64,000 nt of DNA from Mucilaginibacter sp. OK283 (lineage in GTDB: Bacteria; Bacteroidota; Bacteroidia; Sphingobacteriales; Sphingobacteriaceae), in contig NZ_FODR01000004.1 in assembly GCF_900110415.1 (NCBI RefSeq), positions 310,001 through 374,000 of the forward strand, in the 5' to 3' direction. Of this stretch, positions 1 to 10,508 are shown one piece after another. Both the position numbers and the translations under genes were made by a program. The notes beneath the pieces are model-generated. The model had not been told where the DNA came from. It did no database searches and saw only the letters and a list, made by a program, of their open reading frames with translations. Position 1 is the first letter of the stretch. The number at the start of each line of letters is the position of its first letter.

Positions 1-3000
1 AAAGATTTGACCGACTCGGTAAACCAGATGTCGAGTAACTTGACATCGCAGGTACGTAACATTGCCGAGGTAACCAAGGCGGTGGCCAGCGGCGACCTTT
101 CAAAAACGGTTATCATCGACGTAAAAGGCGAGATAATGGACCTTAAAAACACCATCAACACGATGGTGGATCAGCTTAACTCCTTCGCATCCGAAGTAAC
201 CCGTGTTGCCCGTGAAGTAGGTACCGAAGGTAAGCTGGGTGGCCAGGCGCACGTAAAAGGTGTGGCCGGTACCTGGAAAGATTTAACTGACTCGGTAAAC
301 CAGATGGCATCCAACCTTACCGGGCAAATTCGTGGTATTGCCAAGGTGGCTACCGGTATTGCCAAAGGAAATCTTAAACAACGCCTCTCCATCAATGCTT
401 TAGGCGAGGTGGCCCAGCTTACAGATACCATTAACGAAATGATTGATACCCTGGCGGTATTTGCCGATGAGGTAACCACCGTAGCCCGCGAGGTAGGTGT
501 GCAGGGCCGTTTGGGTGGCCAGGCCAGCGTGCCGGGCGCTTCGGGTACCTGGAAGGATTTGACCGAAAACGTAAATCAGCTGGCACAAAACCTTACTGTA
601 CAGGTGCGCTCCATATCTGAAGTGGCCTCGGCAGTAACCAAGGGTGACCTTACCCGTACCATACGCGTGGAAGCCAAAGGCGAGCTGGAAGCGTTGAAGG
701 ATACCATTAACCAGATGATTGCCAACCTGAAAGGGACAACCTTACGTAACCACGAGCAGGATTGGCTAAAATCAAACCTGGCCAAATTTGCGCAAATGCT
801 TCAGGGACAGCGCGACCGGAACGCGGTGGCCAACAAAGTACTATCGGAGCTTGCCGAACTGGTGAACGCCCGTTACGGGGCGTTTTATATACTGGAGCAG
901 CCCGAAGCCGCGGACGAGCCCAAACTGAAACTTTTTGCAGGATATGCTCAAAAGAGCCGCAAGCTCATCAACCAGGAATTTTCGCTTAGCGAGGGGCTGG
1001 TAGGGCAGTGCGCTACAGATAAGGAAAGGATCAGGCTTGCCAATGTACCAAATGAATATTTACAAATTAGTTCGGGTATAGGCAATGCCGCACCTATCGA
1101 CCTGGTGATATTGCCGGTACTTTTTGAAAATAATGTAAAAGCGGTTATCGAACTGGCCTCCTTTGAAAACTTCAGCGATACCCACATCGACTTCCTGGAT
1201 CAGCTTACCGAAAGTATTGGTATCGTGTTAAACAATATTGAAACCAATACCCGTACCGAGGAATTGCTGAGCCAATCGCAGTCATTAGCCAGTGAGCTTT
1301 CGGCGCAACAGGAAGAGTTAAGAAGGGCGAACGACGAGCTGCATGATAAAGGCCGCTCACTGGAGGAAAAGGCCGAGCAGCTTACGCTTACCTCCAAGTA
1401 CAAGTCGGAATTCCTGGCCAACATGTCGCATGAGTTACGCACGCCGCTAAACAGCTTATTGATATTAGCCCAGCAGCTGTTTGAAAACCCCGAAGGTAAC
1501 CTTACCGAAAAGCAGCGGATGTTTGCCAAAACCATCCATTCTTGCGGGGATGACCTTATCCAGCTGATTAATGATATCCTCGACCTTTCGAAGATTGAAT
1601 CGGGAGTTATTGCGGCGGATGTGATGCCGGTTAGCTTTAAAGAGATAGCCTCCTTTGCCGAGTCAACCTTTAAACCGATATCAGAAGCTAAAAACCTGAA
1701 ATTTGAGATCGAAGTAGAGGAAACCCTGCCCGAAATGATGGAGACAGATATGCAGCGCCTTAACCAGATCCTCAAAAACCTGCTCTCCAACGCGTTTAAG
1801 TTCACCGAAAAAGGACGGGTCAAACTTCATATTTTCCGCCCGGCGGCAGATCATGAAAATCCAATTGGCGCCCCGGGCGAAGTAATCGCCTTTTCTATTG
1901 AAGATTCCGGAATCGGCATCTCTAAAAATACCCAGGGAATCATTTTTGAAGCCTTTCAACAGGCCGAAGGTTCAACAAGCCGTAAATACGGTGGTACCGG
2001 GCTTGGCTTATCTATCAGTAAAGGGTTTGCCGAGTTATTAGGCGGAACGATTACCGTGGGCAGTGAGCTGGGTAAAGGCAGTACATTTACCCTTTACCTG
2101 CCACTGAAATATAAAGAAGAGAAAACACCCGTGGTGAAAATCAAGGAAAACCTTTCTGTATCGCACCTGCGTACTAACCTGGCCGAAACCGCCGAAATGG
2201 TAATAGATGATGACCGCCACAATATTTTAGCCGAAGACAAGGTGTTACTTGTTGTTGAGGACGACCTTCGCTTTACCAAGATCCTGATAGATAAAGCCCA
2301 TGATATGGGCATAAAAGTACTGGTAGCAATAAGTTACCTCGAGATTTTTGATAACATCCTCAAATACAATCCTATTGCCATCACTCTTGATGTAAATATG
2401 CCCGAATCAAACGGCTGGAAGATCCTTAAATTGCTTAAGAGCGATATAAACTTAAGGCACATCCCGGTACATGTAATATCTGGCGAGGATAACAGGGTAA
2501 TGGCGCATAAGCTTGGCGCTAAATCGTTTAGCCTGAAGCCGCTTTCAAATACGTCGTTACAGGATTTAATTACAGGGATTGTTAGCTTTCATGAGCACGC
2601 CAAAAAACGCGTGCTGGTGATTGAAGATAATGAGAGTGAGCTTGGCAGGCTTTCTGAATTATTATCAAGCGACAGGGTAGAGGTTGTTGGCGCAGCTACA
2701 GCTAAAAAAGCATTGTCGGTACTTAAAAAGGAAATGTTTGATTGTATCATCATGGATTTCGTGCTGCCGGATGCCAACGGGCTCGACTTGATCAATAAAA
2801 TAAACCTGTTAAAACAGCAGCAAACTACCATCCTGCTTCATTCAGCCCGTGATTTTACACAGGATGAATTGATCCTGCTTAAACGCCTTAACCATAAAAT
2901 CATCGCTAAAACCTCCTCGTCGCACGTTTACCTGTTAGAAGAGATATTGGTACTGCTGCACGTTGATAAAAAGTTCATCAGCGAGAGTAAACTGAAAATG

Positions 3001-3405
3001 ATTGACAGTGTGCGCAACCAGGCCGATATACTTGACGGTAAAAAAGTACTGGTTGTTGATGACGACGTACGTAACCTGTTTGCCTTAACCGCAGTATTTG
3101 AAAGATCGAAAATAGAGGCAATTACTGCCGAGAGCGGACGCGAAGCACTGGAAATATTAAACAAAGACAAAACAATAGATATAGTGTTGATGGACATTAT
3201 GATGCCCGAAATGGACGGGTACGAGACGATCCAGATCATCCGCAAAGAGGCCCGGAATAAAAACCTGCCGATAATAGCGGTTACCGCCAAAGCCATGATA
3301 GGCGACAGGCAAAAATGTATCGCCTCGGGTGCATCAGATTATATCACCAAACCGGTAAAAACCGATCAGTTGTTGTCCCTGATGCGGGTGTGGCTGATTA
3401 AATAA
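1..3405 (+). CDS. Hybrid sensor histidine kinase with HAMP repeats and three receiver domains (5' end outside window)
   Basis: Partial at the 5' end: the frame is open from base 1, so the true start lies upstream. Codons counted from base 1 show tandem HAMP-like repeats (about 1-245, recurring D-S-V-N-Q-M and G-x-W-K-D-L-T words), a GAF-like domain (about 262-415), a coiled coil, HisKA with phospho-acceptor H477 in SHELRTPL, an HATPase with the [11 protein letters not shown] box, and three receiver domains with aspartates at D797, D919 and D1065. HAMP-repeat kinases of this kind resemble group III hybrid kinases. The signal is likely sensed by the HAMP array or by upstream domains not visible here. 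A second REC-kinase gene starts 34 bp downstream, so the two probably form one phosphorelay operon. The kinase class is clear; the stimulus is unknown. Confidence 0.93.
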   Translation, partial: KDLTDSVNQMSSNLTSQVRNIAEVTKAVASGDLSKTVIIDVKGEIMDLKNTINTMVDQLNSFASEVTRVAREVGTEGKLGGQAHVKGVAGTWKDLTDSVNQMASNLTGQIRGIAKVATGIAKGNLKQRLSINALGEVAQLTDTINEMIDTLAVFADEVTTVAREVGVQGRLGGQASVPGASGTWKDLTENVNQLAQNLTVQVRSISEVASAVTKGDLTRTIRVEAKGELEALKDTINQMIANLKGTTLRNHEQDWLKSNLAKFAQMLQGQRDRNAVANKVLSELAELVNARYGAFYILEQPEAADEPKLKLFAGYAQKSRKLINQEFSLSEGLVGQCATDKERIRLANVPNEYLQISSGIGNAAPIDLVILPVLFENNVKAVIELASFENFSDTHIDFLDQLTESIGIVLNNIETNTRTEELLSQSQSLASELSAQQEELRRANDELHDKGRSLEEKAEQLTLTSKYKSEFLANMSHELRTPLNSLLILAQQLFENPEGNLTEKQRMFAKTIHSCGDDLIQLINDILDLSKIESGVIAADVMPVSFKEIASFAESTFKPISEAKNLKFEIEVEETLPEMMETDMQRLNQILKNLLSNAFKFTEKGRVKLHIFRPAADHENPIGAPGEVIAFSIEDSGIGISKNTQGIIFEAFQQAEGSTSRKYGGTGLGLSISKGFAELLGGTITVGSELGKGSTFTLYLPLKYKEEKTPVVKIKENLSVSHLRTNLAETAEMVIDDDRHNILAEDKVLLVVEDDLRFTKILIDKAHDMGIKVLVAISYLEIFDNILKYNPIAITLDVNMPESNGWKILKLLKSDINLRHIPVHVISGEDNRVMAHKLGAKSFSLKPLSNTSLQDLITGIVSFHEHAKKRVLVIEDNESELGRLSELLSSDRVEVVGAATAKKALSVLKKEMFDCIIMDFVLPDANGLDLINKINLLKQQQTTILLHSARDFTQDELILLKRLNHKIIAKTSSSHVYLLEEILVLLHVDKKFISESKLKMIDSVRNQADILDGKKVLVVDDDVRNLFALTAVFERSKIEAITAESGREALEILNKDKTIDIVLMDIMMPEMDGYETIQIIRKEARNKNLPIIAVTAKAMIGDRQKCIASGASDYITKPVKTDQLLSLMRVWLIK

Positions 3406-3439
3406 CCATATCGATAACAAAGTACTTTATACGCGTAAA

Positions 3440-4675
3440 ATGGACGATACCGGTATCATCAAGATCCTGTTGGTAGATGACAATGAAAATAATTTGTTAT
3501 CGATGAGGGTAGTGCTGGAAAAAGATCAGTATGCTTTTTCCACCGCTACCTCAGGGCGCGAAGCGCTCCGTATCCTGCTGAAGGAGGATGACTTTTCACT
3601 TATCCTGCTGGATGTAAAGATGCCGATGATGGATGGATATGAAACTGCCGAGCTTATTTATCAGCGGGATAAGCTACGGCGCATTCCTATTATTTTCATA
3701 ACGGCGCATGATTACGAAGAGGCTGCCGTGTTTAAGGGTTACAAAGCCGGCGCGGTGGATTTTGTAAGGAAGCCGTTCAACCCGGATATCCTGCGGTCAA
3801 AAGTGGCTGTTTTCACCGAGTTATACCAGAAGAACCACTTACTGAAACAGCAGGAAGAAAAATTGCAACTGATTAATAACGACCTCATCCAGCTTAACCA
3901 GGAACTGGAACAGCGCGTACATGAACGTACCATTGCGCTGGAAAACCTGAACCATGAGTTGAAGGCGCTTAACCTGTCAAAAGATAAGTTTCTGTCGGTT
4001 ATCTCGCATGACCTGCGCAACCCCTTAACATCATTGCTGGCTTCATCAGAAAACTTAAAAAGAGATGCCGATAAGCTAAAACCCGAACAAATCAAATTGT
4101 TATCGGGTATCATCAACCGCACTTCTAACAAAATTCTCAGTCAACTAAATGAGTTGGTTGAATGGGCCAAAAATCAACGCGAGAAAACAAGTTTCCAACC
4201 CGTAAAGCTGCACCTGGCCCATGGCATCAATGAATCACTTGACTTGCTGCGCGAAACGTCCAGCCAGAAAGAAATTAGTCTTGAAAACGGGGTTGACGAT
4301 GATATTTATATCATGGCCGATACTTTGATGTTCCGTTCTGTTTTGCAAAACCTGGTTACCAACGCCATTAAATTCACGCCGCATGGCGGCGGCGCTGTAA
4401 AAGTTTCCGCCTGTGTTGAGGCTGGCATGGTAGAGATTTGCATTCGCGATAATGGCATAGGGATGTCTGAAGACACCAAAGCGATGCTTTTTGGCAATGG
4501 CGGCCGGACATCCATTTTAGGCACCAATATGGAAAAAGGCAGCGGACTGGGTCTGTTACTGGTAAAGGATTTTATTGCAGCCCATGGCGGCACCATCAGC
4601 GTGGATACCGAAGTCGACAAAGGCACCTGTTTCCGGTTTACGTTGCCACATTTTACAGAGCCGTCGGAGTTATAA
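3440..4675 (+). CDS. Response regulator/histidine kinase hybrid (REC-HisKA-HATPase)
   Basis: A 411-residue cytoplasmic protein. An N-terminal receiver domain (about 8-125, phospho-acceptor D58 in LLDVKMPMMDG, K111 near its end) is followed by a coiled coil (about 135-180), HisKA with H190 in VISHDLRNPL, and an HATPase with N-box and GSGLGLLLVKDF. It has no membrane segment, so it probably receives phosphate or a signal from the kinase encoded 34 bp upstream. REC domains at the N-terminus of a kinase usually control its activity. The ATG at 3440 follows the upstream stop closely. Confident as to class; no cognate output regulator is encoded nearby. Confidence 0.93.
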   Translation: MDDTGIIKILLVDDNENNLLSMRVVLEKDQYAFSTATSGREALRILLKEDDFSLILLDVKMPMMDGYETAELIYQRDKLRRIPIIFITAHDYEEAAVFKGYKAGAVDFVRKPFNPDILRSKVAVFTELYQKNHLLKQQEEKLQLINNDLIQLNQELEQRVHERTIALENLNHELKALNLSKDKFLSVISHDLRNPLTSLLASSENLKRDADKLKPEQIKLLSGIINRTSNKILSQLNELVEWAKNQREKTSFQPVKLHLAHGINESLDLLRETSSQKEISLENGVDDDIYIMADTLMFRSVLQNLVTNAIKFTPHGGGAVKVSACVEAGMVEICIRDNGIGMSEDTKAMLFGNGGRTSILGTNMEKGSGLGLLLVKDFIAAHGGTISVDTEVDKGTCFRFTLPHFTEPSEL

Positions 4676-4712
4676 AGTGGGGGATAATTAGTTACGCTCC
4701 GCCGGAAAAGAC

Positions 4713-4745
4713 CAATGAACTAATGAACCAGTAAACTAATGAACC
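4713..4745. repeat. Short-word direct repeat (AACTAATGAACC-type)
   Basis: Between the kinase stop and the GH35 promoter, the word ACTAATGAACC occurs twice with a related AATGAAC just before it. It is one of several intergenic low-complexity word repeats in this window. No coding function is visible. Confidence 0.5.
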
Positions 4746-4748
4746 AAC

Positions 4749-4764
4749 ACACAAACGTTTGTGT
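4749..4764. promoter_or_regulatory. Perfect 16-bp palindrome, LacI-family-like operator
   Basis: ACACAAACGTTTGTGT reads the same on both strands and has the central AAACGTTT with CpG typical of LacI/GalR-family operators. It lies 29 bp before a TAAATTTG -7 box (4793-4800) and 75 bp before the GH35 start codon, a position suited to sugar-responsive control. The regulator is not encoded in this window, so assignment to the LacI family is inference. Confidence 0.55.
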
Positions 4765-4792
4765 AAGGCAGATCAAAAATCATTTGTTATTT

Positions 4793-4800
4793 TAAATTTG
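4793..4800 (+). promoter_or_regulatory. Bacteroidota-type -7 box (TAAATTTG)
   Basis: Exact match to TAnnTTTG, 39 bp upstream of the GH35 start codon. No convincing -33 TTG at the expected spacing was found, so it may rely on an activator. Confidence 0.4.
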
Positions 4801-4839
4801 TGGCACAGCGGGCTTGCTTTAAATTTATTTACATCACAC

Positions 4840-6642
4840 ATGAAAAAAACTCTCCTTGTATTTCTTTTTATCATATCTGCAGGTATTGCCGGCGCGCAGC
4901 AAAGGCATGTTTTCTCGTTAAGCAAAACCGATTTTTTGCTTGATGGCAAACCATTCCAGATCATCAGTGGCGAAATGCACCCGGCACGGATTCCTAAAAT
5001 GTACTGGCGCCAGCGCATCCAAATGGCAAAGGCCATGGGCTGTAATACCATAGCCGCCTACGTTTTCTGGAACTACCTGGAACATCAGCCGGGGGTATTC
5101 GATTTTACAAGCGAAAACAGGAATATTGCCGAATTTATTGGCATATGTAAACAAGAAGGAATGTGGGTCCTGCTGCGTCCCGGTCCGTACGTTTGTGCCG
5201 AGTGGGATTTTGGCGGCCTGCCACCATACCTTTTAAAAATTCCAGATATTAAAATACGGTGCATGGATCCGCGCTATATGGCGGCGGTAACAAAATATGT
5301 GACCGCCCTTTCGCAACAGGTAAAGGGCCTGCAATGCACCAGCGGCGGCCCAATATTGATGGTACAGGTTGAAAACGAATACGGCAGCTATGCCAATGAC
5401 CGGGATTACATTAAAGCACTTAAAAAACTTTGGGTTACCAATGGTATCAATGTTCCATTTTATACCGCTGATGGTCCAACCGCTTTTATGCTGGAAGCCG
5501 GCGGCGTTGACGGTGCTGCTATTGGCTTAGATAGTGGCAGCAGTGATGCCGATTTTGACCAGGCCGCCAAACAAAACCCCAATGTTCCGGCATTTAGCAG
5601 CGAATCATATCCCGGCTGGTTAACGCACTGGACGGAAAAATGGCAAAAGCCCGGTACTGATGGCATTGTGAAAGAGGTAACCTACCTGCTCGAACACAAG
5701 CGTTCTTTCAACTTATATGTAATACACGGTGGTACCAATTTTGGCTATAATGCGGGCGCAAATGCATTTAGCCCCATTCAGTTTCAGCCAGATGTTACCA
5801 GCTATGACTATGATGCGCCTATAAACGAGCAAGGAGCACCAACCACAAAATACTTTGCGTTGCGCAACCTGATTTCAAAATATGTGAAATACAAAATACC
5901 GGAAGTTCCAAAATCGATACCAACTGTCGAGATACCGGCTTTTGATATGGCACCTTTTACTACCGTTTGGAAAGAATTGCCGGTGGCTGTTAAATCGCCG
6001 CAACCGGTGCCCATGGAAGCCCTTGGCCAGTATAGCGGCTTTATATTGTACCGTACAAAACTTATTGGCCACAAAAGTGGCGATCTGACTATTACCGAGC
6101 CGCATGATTACGCACTGGTGTTGCTTAATGGCAAACTGGTTGATACCGTTTATCGCGATGGCGGCAAGTGGACAATTAAGCTGCCAAAATCGGATGTAAA
6201 GGTCCCTCAACTGGATATACTGGTGGAGAACATGGGCCACATAAACTTCGCCCAATACATGATTGACCGTAAGGGTATTACCGACCGCGTTACCCTGAAC
6301 GGGATGACCCTCACCAACTGGCAGATTTTTAAGCTACCCATGGACGAAAAATTCATAGCCTCATTGCCCAATAAATATCCCGAAGGTTTTCACGATGGTG
6401 TATACTTTAAAGGCAGTTTTGAATTAAGTAAAGTAGCCGATACCTACCTTGATCTCAGTAACTTTAAAAAGGGAGTTATCTGGGTAAACGGCCACAACCT
6501 TGGCCGCTACTGGAATGTTGGGCCCCAGTTTCGCCTTTATTGCCCGGCAAACTGGTTGCTTAAAGGAAAAAACAGTGTAACGGTATTTGATATGCACCAG
6601 GAAACCAAAACCACCATTAAAGGAGTAAACACATTAGAGTAA
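4840..6642 (+). CDS. Secreted GH35 beta-galactosidase
   Basis: A 600-residue glycoside hydrolase family 35 enzyme that removes terminal beta-linked galactose from oligo- or polysaccharides. The ATG at 4840 is chosen over the in-frame codon at 4759 because it begins a clean signal peptide (MKKTLLVFLFIISAGIAGA, cleavage near AQQ). GH35 signatures are present: the (beta/alpha)8 domain spans about 25-335, with acid/base E180 in VENEYG and nucleophile E255 in SSESYPGW. The C-terminal half holds beta-sandwich domains including the GVIWVNGHNLGRYW segment. It stands alone, without SusC/SusD, behind a LacI-type palindrome. Expected in the periplasm or on the surface. Whether it prefers beta-1,3 or beta-1,4 galactosides cannot be read from sequence. 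Confidence 0.94.
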   Translation: MKKTLLVFLFIISAGIAGAQQRHVFSLSKTDFLLDGKPFQIISGEMHPARIPKMYWRQRIQMAKAMGCNTIAAYVFWNYLEHQPGVFDFTSENRNIAEFIGICKQEGMWVLLRPGPYVCAEWDFGGLPPYLLKIPDIKIRCMDPRYMAAVTKYVTALSQQVKGLQCTSGGPILMVQVENEYGSYANDRDYIKALKKLWVTNGINVPFYTADGPTAFMLEAGGVDGAAIGLDSGSSDADFDQAAKQNPNVPAFSSESYPGWLTHWTEKWQKPGTDGIVKEVTYLLEHKRSFNLYVIHGGTNFGYNAGANAFSPIQFQPDVTSYDYDAPINEQGAPTTKYFALRNLISKYVKYKIPEVPKSIPTVEIPAFDMAPFTTVWKELPVAVKSPQPVPMEALGQYSGFILYRTKLIGHKSGDLTITEPHDYALVLLNGKLVDTVYRDGGKWTIKLPKSDVKVPQLDILVENMGHINFAQYMIDRKGITDRVTLNGMTLTNWQIFKLPMDEKFIASLPNKYPEGFHDGVYFKGSFELSKVADTYLDLSNFKKGVIWVNGHNLGRYWNVGPQFRLYCPANWLLKGKNSVTVFDMHQETKTTIKGVNTLE

Positions 6643-6668
6643 CAGTAACCTCATATTGGTATTTTGTG

Positions 6669-6708
6669 CAGCCTGCCTGCTAAGTTTTAATAGGGGCAGG
6701 TTGTTTTG
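6669..6708 (+). terminator. Probable rho-independent terminator after GH35
   Basis: CAGCCTGCC pairs with GGCAGGTTG (one G-U) around a 17-nt loop, followed by TTTTGTTT, 27 bp after the GH35 stop. Confidence 0.5.
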
Positions 6709-6886
6709 TTTATGGGATAGCCGTATACAAATGAAGATTTATTGGGCGCATTTGAATGTCACCACAGGAGGGGTGCGGTGCGGAAAATATTTGTAAAATA
6801 CCGTAAAAATACCTGTTGTATATATTAATCATTATCAGAACTTTACTATGGCAAACGATAGTTCCTAAACACTAAATATAAGCAAT

Positions 6887-8884
6887 ATGGCGGTCAAATT
6901 GGTTTACCGGTACTTAAGGGGATATACCCTTGATCCGGGCTTTTCAACTCAGCTGGATACCATGAAATTTAACCAGACTACCTACCGGGTACTATGGGAG
7001 GATTTGAATAGGCCCGAAAATGCGGGGCCAACCGGCGAATACTTTGAAGTAATAGATATCGACCCACCCAGTAATTGTTATTATGAGCCGGTAAATCTGG
7101 ATTCGGTAGAGGTTTTATCGCAAAACGGCTTAACCCCAAGCGAAGGCAACCCGCAGTTTCATCAGCAGTTTGTTTACACAATTGCCATGAAAACTCTTGA
7201 GTATTTTGAACAATCATTAGGCCGAAAATTAATCTGGAATTCTCGCATTGTTAAAGATGCCCAGGGCAACCCGGTAAAAGGTAAAAACGGTCGGCCTATC
7301 GAAAGTTATGTTCAGCGCATACGGTTATACCCACACGCGTTCAGAGCTGCCAATGCCTATTATACCACTGATAAAAAAGCCATCCTGTTTGGCTATTTTA
7401 AAGCAGCGCAGCAAATACAGGGCGCCAATTTTCCAAATGGGGCAGTATTTGCATGCCTCTCGCCCGATATTGTATCGCATGAGGTTACCCACGCGCTTTT
7501 AGATAGTATCCACCCCCGGTTTATCGAAAACACAAATCCCGATGTGCCGGCTTTTCATGAGGCCTTTGCCGATATTATTGCGTTATTACAGCGATTTACC
7601 ATTAATGAACTGGTAATTAACCAGTTTTCAAAATCTGATGGCAGTTTAGATAAGTTTACTTACCTGGGCGAACTGGCCACACAATTTGGCAACGCCATGG
7701 CGCATGGCAGGGGGGCTTTACGGAGTGCCATAGGCGGTAATGATAAAGATGGTAACTGGAAGCGCAGCAAACCAGATCCTACCCTTTACCAAACCCGCAC
7801 CGAGGCACATGAATTAGGATCGGTTTTGGTATCTACCTTTTTTGATGCCCTCATCAAGATTTATAATTTTAAAACCCAGGATTTAATCAGGATAGCCACA
7901 AATGGTTCTGGCGTATTGCCTCAGGGCGTACTACAGCTTGATTTGGCTACCAGGCTTGCGCAGGAAGTATGTGAAATAGCCCAGCATTTAATGAAGGTAG
8001 CAATCCGCGCACTGGATTACTGCCCGCCGGTTGACATTACATTTGGCGAATATTTACGCGCCCTGGTTACTGCCGATATTGATTTTGCACCTGGCGATGA
8101 CAATAATTACCGCATAGCGCTTATAGATGCTTTCAGGAGCTGGGGCATATTTCCCGATCATGTGAATACTTTTTCGGAAGAGAGCCTGAGATGGTGTACG
8201 CCAGATAATTTTGGGCCATTGGATCGGAATAGCCTCGGGAAAATGGCCTCCTTTTTAAGGGATAAGGTACGCACGTTAGCCAACCTGGCCGATCGTAAAG
8301 AAATTTATACGCAATCAAAAGTTATACAGGCCGCTTTCCACGATTTTTTGGTTGGTAAGCCTCAAAAAAATCAGAGCAACATGCCCTCGGCTATCTTATC
8401 CGGCCCCGAATTGGAAAGCCTGTTGCCTAAGCTGGGCTTAAGCACCACTGTAATTGGATATAAAGAACTGGATGGCATTAAACTAAAACAGGAGCGGGAA
8501 AGCGGCATGCTACCTATTGAAATCCATAAAATAAGGCCAGCTTACCGTTTAGGCCGCGACGGAATGATATTGGAACAGGTAATAGTAACCATAACCCAAT
8601 CAACAACCATATTAATTGAAACAGGCAGGGTTGATTTAAAAACAGGCACCCCACTTGTTGACAGAATGAAATTCAGGGGCGGTTGTACTATTGTTTTTAA
8701 TATGGCCGAGGATTTTAAGGTTAATTACCTGGTTACAAAAAATATAGCCAGCCAGGACAGGTTTACCAAGCAGCTTGCGTATCAGCAAGGTAAAGACGAC
8801 GCGGCCCTTTCGTTTTCCGATTCGATGTACGATGACGATAACGGGTTTAGTACTATAAATTTTGCCAATTTACATTTTCATTAA
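6887..8884 (+). CDS. Gluzincin (HExxH) metallopeptidase-like protein
   Basis: A 665-residue protein with a zinc-protease signature: HEVTH at 198-202 and a third ligand candidate in HEAFAD (E225), 26 residues after E199, matching the thermolysin-like MA(E) arrangement. A later HELGSVLVSTFFDAL segment resembles the conserved second half of such domains. No signal peptide, propeptide or membrane segment is visible, which is unusual because most M4-type proteases are secreted. The C-terminal 170 residues are not recognised. The gene lies 9 bp upstream of a metallo-beta-lactamase-fold gene in the same direction, so the two are probably co-translated and co-functional. Substrate unknown; the metallopeptidase fold is well supported, catalytic activity is inference. 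Confidence 0.75.
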   Translation: MAVKLVYRYLRGYTLDPGFSTQLDTMKFNQTTYRVLWEDLNRPENAGPTGEYFEVIDIDPPSNCYYEPVNLDSVEVLSQNGLTPSEGNPQFHQQFVYTIAMKTLEYFEQSLGRKLIWNSRIVKDAQGNPVKGKNGRPIESYVQRIRLYPHAFRAANAYYTTDKKAILFGYFKAAQQIQGANFPNGAVFACLSPDIVSHEVTHALLDSIHPRFIENTNPDVPAFHEAFADIIALLQRFTINELVINQFSKSDGSLDKFTYLGELATQFGNAMAHGRGALRSAIGGNDKDGNWKRSKPDPTLYQTRTEAHELGSVLVSTFFDALIKIYNFKTQDLIRIATNGSGVLPQGVLQLDLATRLAQEVCEIAQHLMKVAIRALDYCPPVDITFGEYLRALVTADIDFAPGDDNNYRIALIDAFRSWGIFPDHVNTFSEESLRWCTPDNFGPLDRNSLGKMASFLRDKVRTLANLADRKEIYTQSKVIQAAFHDFLVGKPQKNQSNMPSAILSGPELESLLPKLGLSTTVIGYKELDGIKLKQERESGMLPIEIHKIRPAYRLGRDGMILEQVIVTITQSTTILIETGRVDLKTGTPLVDRMKFRGGCTIVFNMAEDFKVNYLVTKNIASQDRFTKQLAYQQGKDDAALSFSDSMYDDDNGFSTINFANLHFH

Positions 8885-8893
8885 AACCTTATC

Positions 8894-10339
8894 ATGAGTA
8901 ACCTTAGCGTAAATATAAAAATGTTCCAGGTTGGCGAACTTGGAGATTGCTTCCTGTTAAAATTTAAGAAAGACGGGAGCGAAAGTTCGGTGTTAATTGA
9001 TTGCGGCTCGTTTCGCAATTCAGATAAATCTGAGCAAAGGCTTCAAACGATAGCCGGGTTTATTAAGGATGATTTGGAGGGTAGGCCCCTTGATGTTGTA
9101 GTTGGTACGCACCAGCATAATGATCACCTGTCGGGATTTGTACATGCTTTCGGGGTTTTCCAGCAAACCGGTATCAATAATGTATGGCTATCGTGGCTTG
9201 ATGATCCAAAAGACGAACAAGCCGGCAAAATTGCTGCCGGGCAACGTAAAGTGACAGATAACCTCCAAAAAATTGTGGCCGAACTTGCAAAAAATAATAA
9301 CGAAAGCCATTCGCTTGCTTCTAGTCGGATAAGTGACGTTTTGGGTTTTTATCTGGCAGCAGATGATGCTGAAAAACCAAAAGCCGGAATGAAAGTAAAA
9401 CGCCCGCCGGTAGTGCCGCAAATGGGTATTGATAATTTGCGCAAACTGGGTAAAACCGTATCTTACCTGTCGCCGGGTTCTGTATTGGATTTGCCCGCCC
9501 TGCCTCAAAATTCGGTTAAGGTTTATGTGCTGGGGCCGCCAAGAAACAGCAATTTGCTGTTTGATATTAATCCCAATAAGGACGAAACTTACGACACCAA
9601 GCTTGCCGCAATAAGTAACCTTGCCGAAGGGTATCTATCGGCGATGAAAAATTTTACAGGCGAGCCTGTGGATTCGGATGAGGGAAATTTTCCGTTCGAC
9701 AAAAAGCATGATAGAAAACTGACATCAAAGTTATTTTCGAAAGAATACCAGATGAAAAAAAATGCCTGGCGCACCATAGACGACGAGTGGCTTGATCAGG
9801 CGGAGCGCTTATCCCTTTACCTGGATACCTATACCAATAACAGCAGCCTGGTACTGGCCTTTGAGTTGGTTGATAGCGGTAAAGTTTTACTATTTGTTGG
9901 TGATGCCCAAACCGGCAACTGGCTTTCATGGGAAGATATTAAATGGGATAAAGACAAGGTAAAGCCAGGTTTTACTTTAGATTTTCTGTTGAATAATACT
10001 GTTTTATATAAAGTAGGGCACCATTGCAGCCATAATGCCACCCTGAAAGAATATCTTGACGATAAGATCATCCATAAAGACCTTGTAGCCATGATTCCCG
10101 TTGATCGCACCGATCCAAATATTACCAAAAATAACGGTTGGAAAATGCCGGCGGTAAACCTTTATAAAAAACTAAAAGAAAACACGCAAAACCGCGTGCT
10201 GGTAATGGATATTGGCTATGACCCTGATTGCGACCCAGACGGTGAAGCCAAAGAATCATGGGCTAAAGTACCTTTTAAGCCGGTGTACAACCAACAAAAG
10301 TTTTACATAGAATATGAGGTTCACAGTGATTCAAATTAA
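8894..10339 (+). CDS. Metallo-beta-lactamase-fold hydrolase
   Basis: A 481-residue protein with the MBL metal motif HQHNDH at 73-78 (HxHxDH), an early DCGS strand, a VGDAQTG aspartate segment near 335, and a KVGHHCSHNA segment near 375 typical of ComEC/Rec2-type MBL domains. No signal peptide or membrane segment is visible, so it is not a full ComEC. An insertion of roughly 150 residues separates the N-terminal metal site from the later motifs. MBL domains of this class act on phosphodiesters or other esters. It directly follows the gluzincin gene (9-bp gap), suggesting a two-gene module. The substrate is unknown, and a role in defence or stress response is only a possibility. Confidence 0.8.
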   Translation: MSNLSVNIKMFQVGELGDCFLLKFKKDGSESSVLIDCGSFRNSDKSEQRLQTIAGFIKDDLEGRPLDVVVGTHQHNDHLSGFVHAFGVFQQTGINNVWLSWLDDPKDEQAGKIAAGQRKVTDNLQKIVAELAKNNNESHSLASSRISDVLGFYLAADDAEKPKAGMKVKRPPVVPQMGIDNLRKLGKTVSYLSPGSVLDLPALPQNSVKVYVLGPPRNSNLLFDINPNKDETYDTKLAAISNLAEGYLSAMKNFTGEPVDSDEGNFPFDKKHDRKLTSKLFSKEYQMKKNAWRTIDDEWLDQAERLSLYLDTYTNNSSLVLAFELVDSGKVLLFVGDAQTGNWLSWEDIKWDKDKVKPGFTLDFLLNNTVLYKVGHHCSHNATLKEYLDDKIIHKDLVAMIPVDRTDPNITKNNGWKMPAVNLYKKLKENTQNRVLVMDIGYDPDCDPDGEAKESWAKVPFKPVYNQQKFYIEYEVHSDSN

Positions 10340-10508
10340 TCATAGGTAAGTTGCTTTAGACGTTAAAAAACGATTTGTAATCATCTAATCAAACAATCTT
10401 TCAGTCCTACTGTAACAATATAGCCCTCTTAGGCATCTATATTGAAACTATATCCGAATTTAGCGGCTGCTTTGCCGTGCGCGGTAGTGTTGATGATTTT
10501 AATTTATA

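Noticed and set aside
1200..1823. 207-residue minus-strand frame inside the hybrid kinase gene
   Set aside because: Ser/Leu-rich antisense shadow of a well-supported kinase; no start or RBS evidence and the composition is typical of antisense frames.
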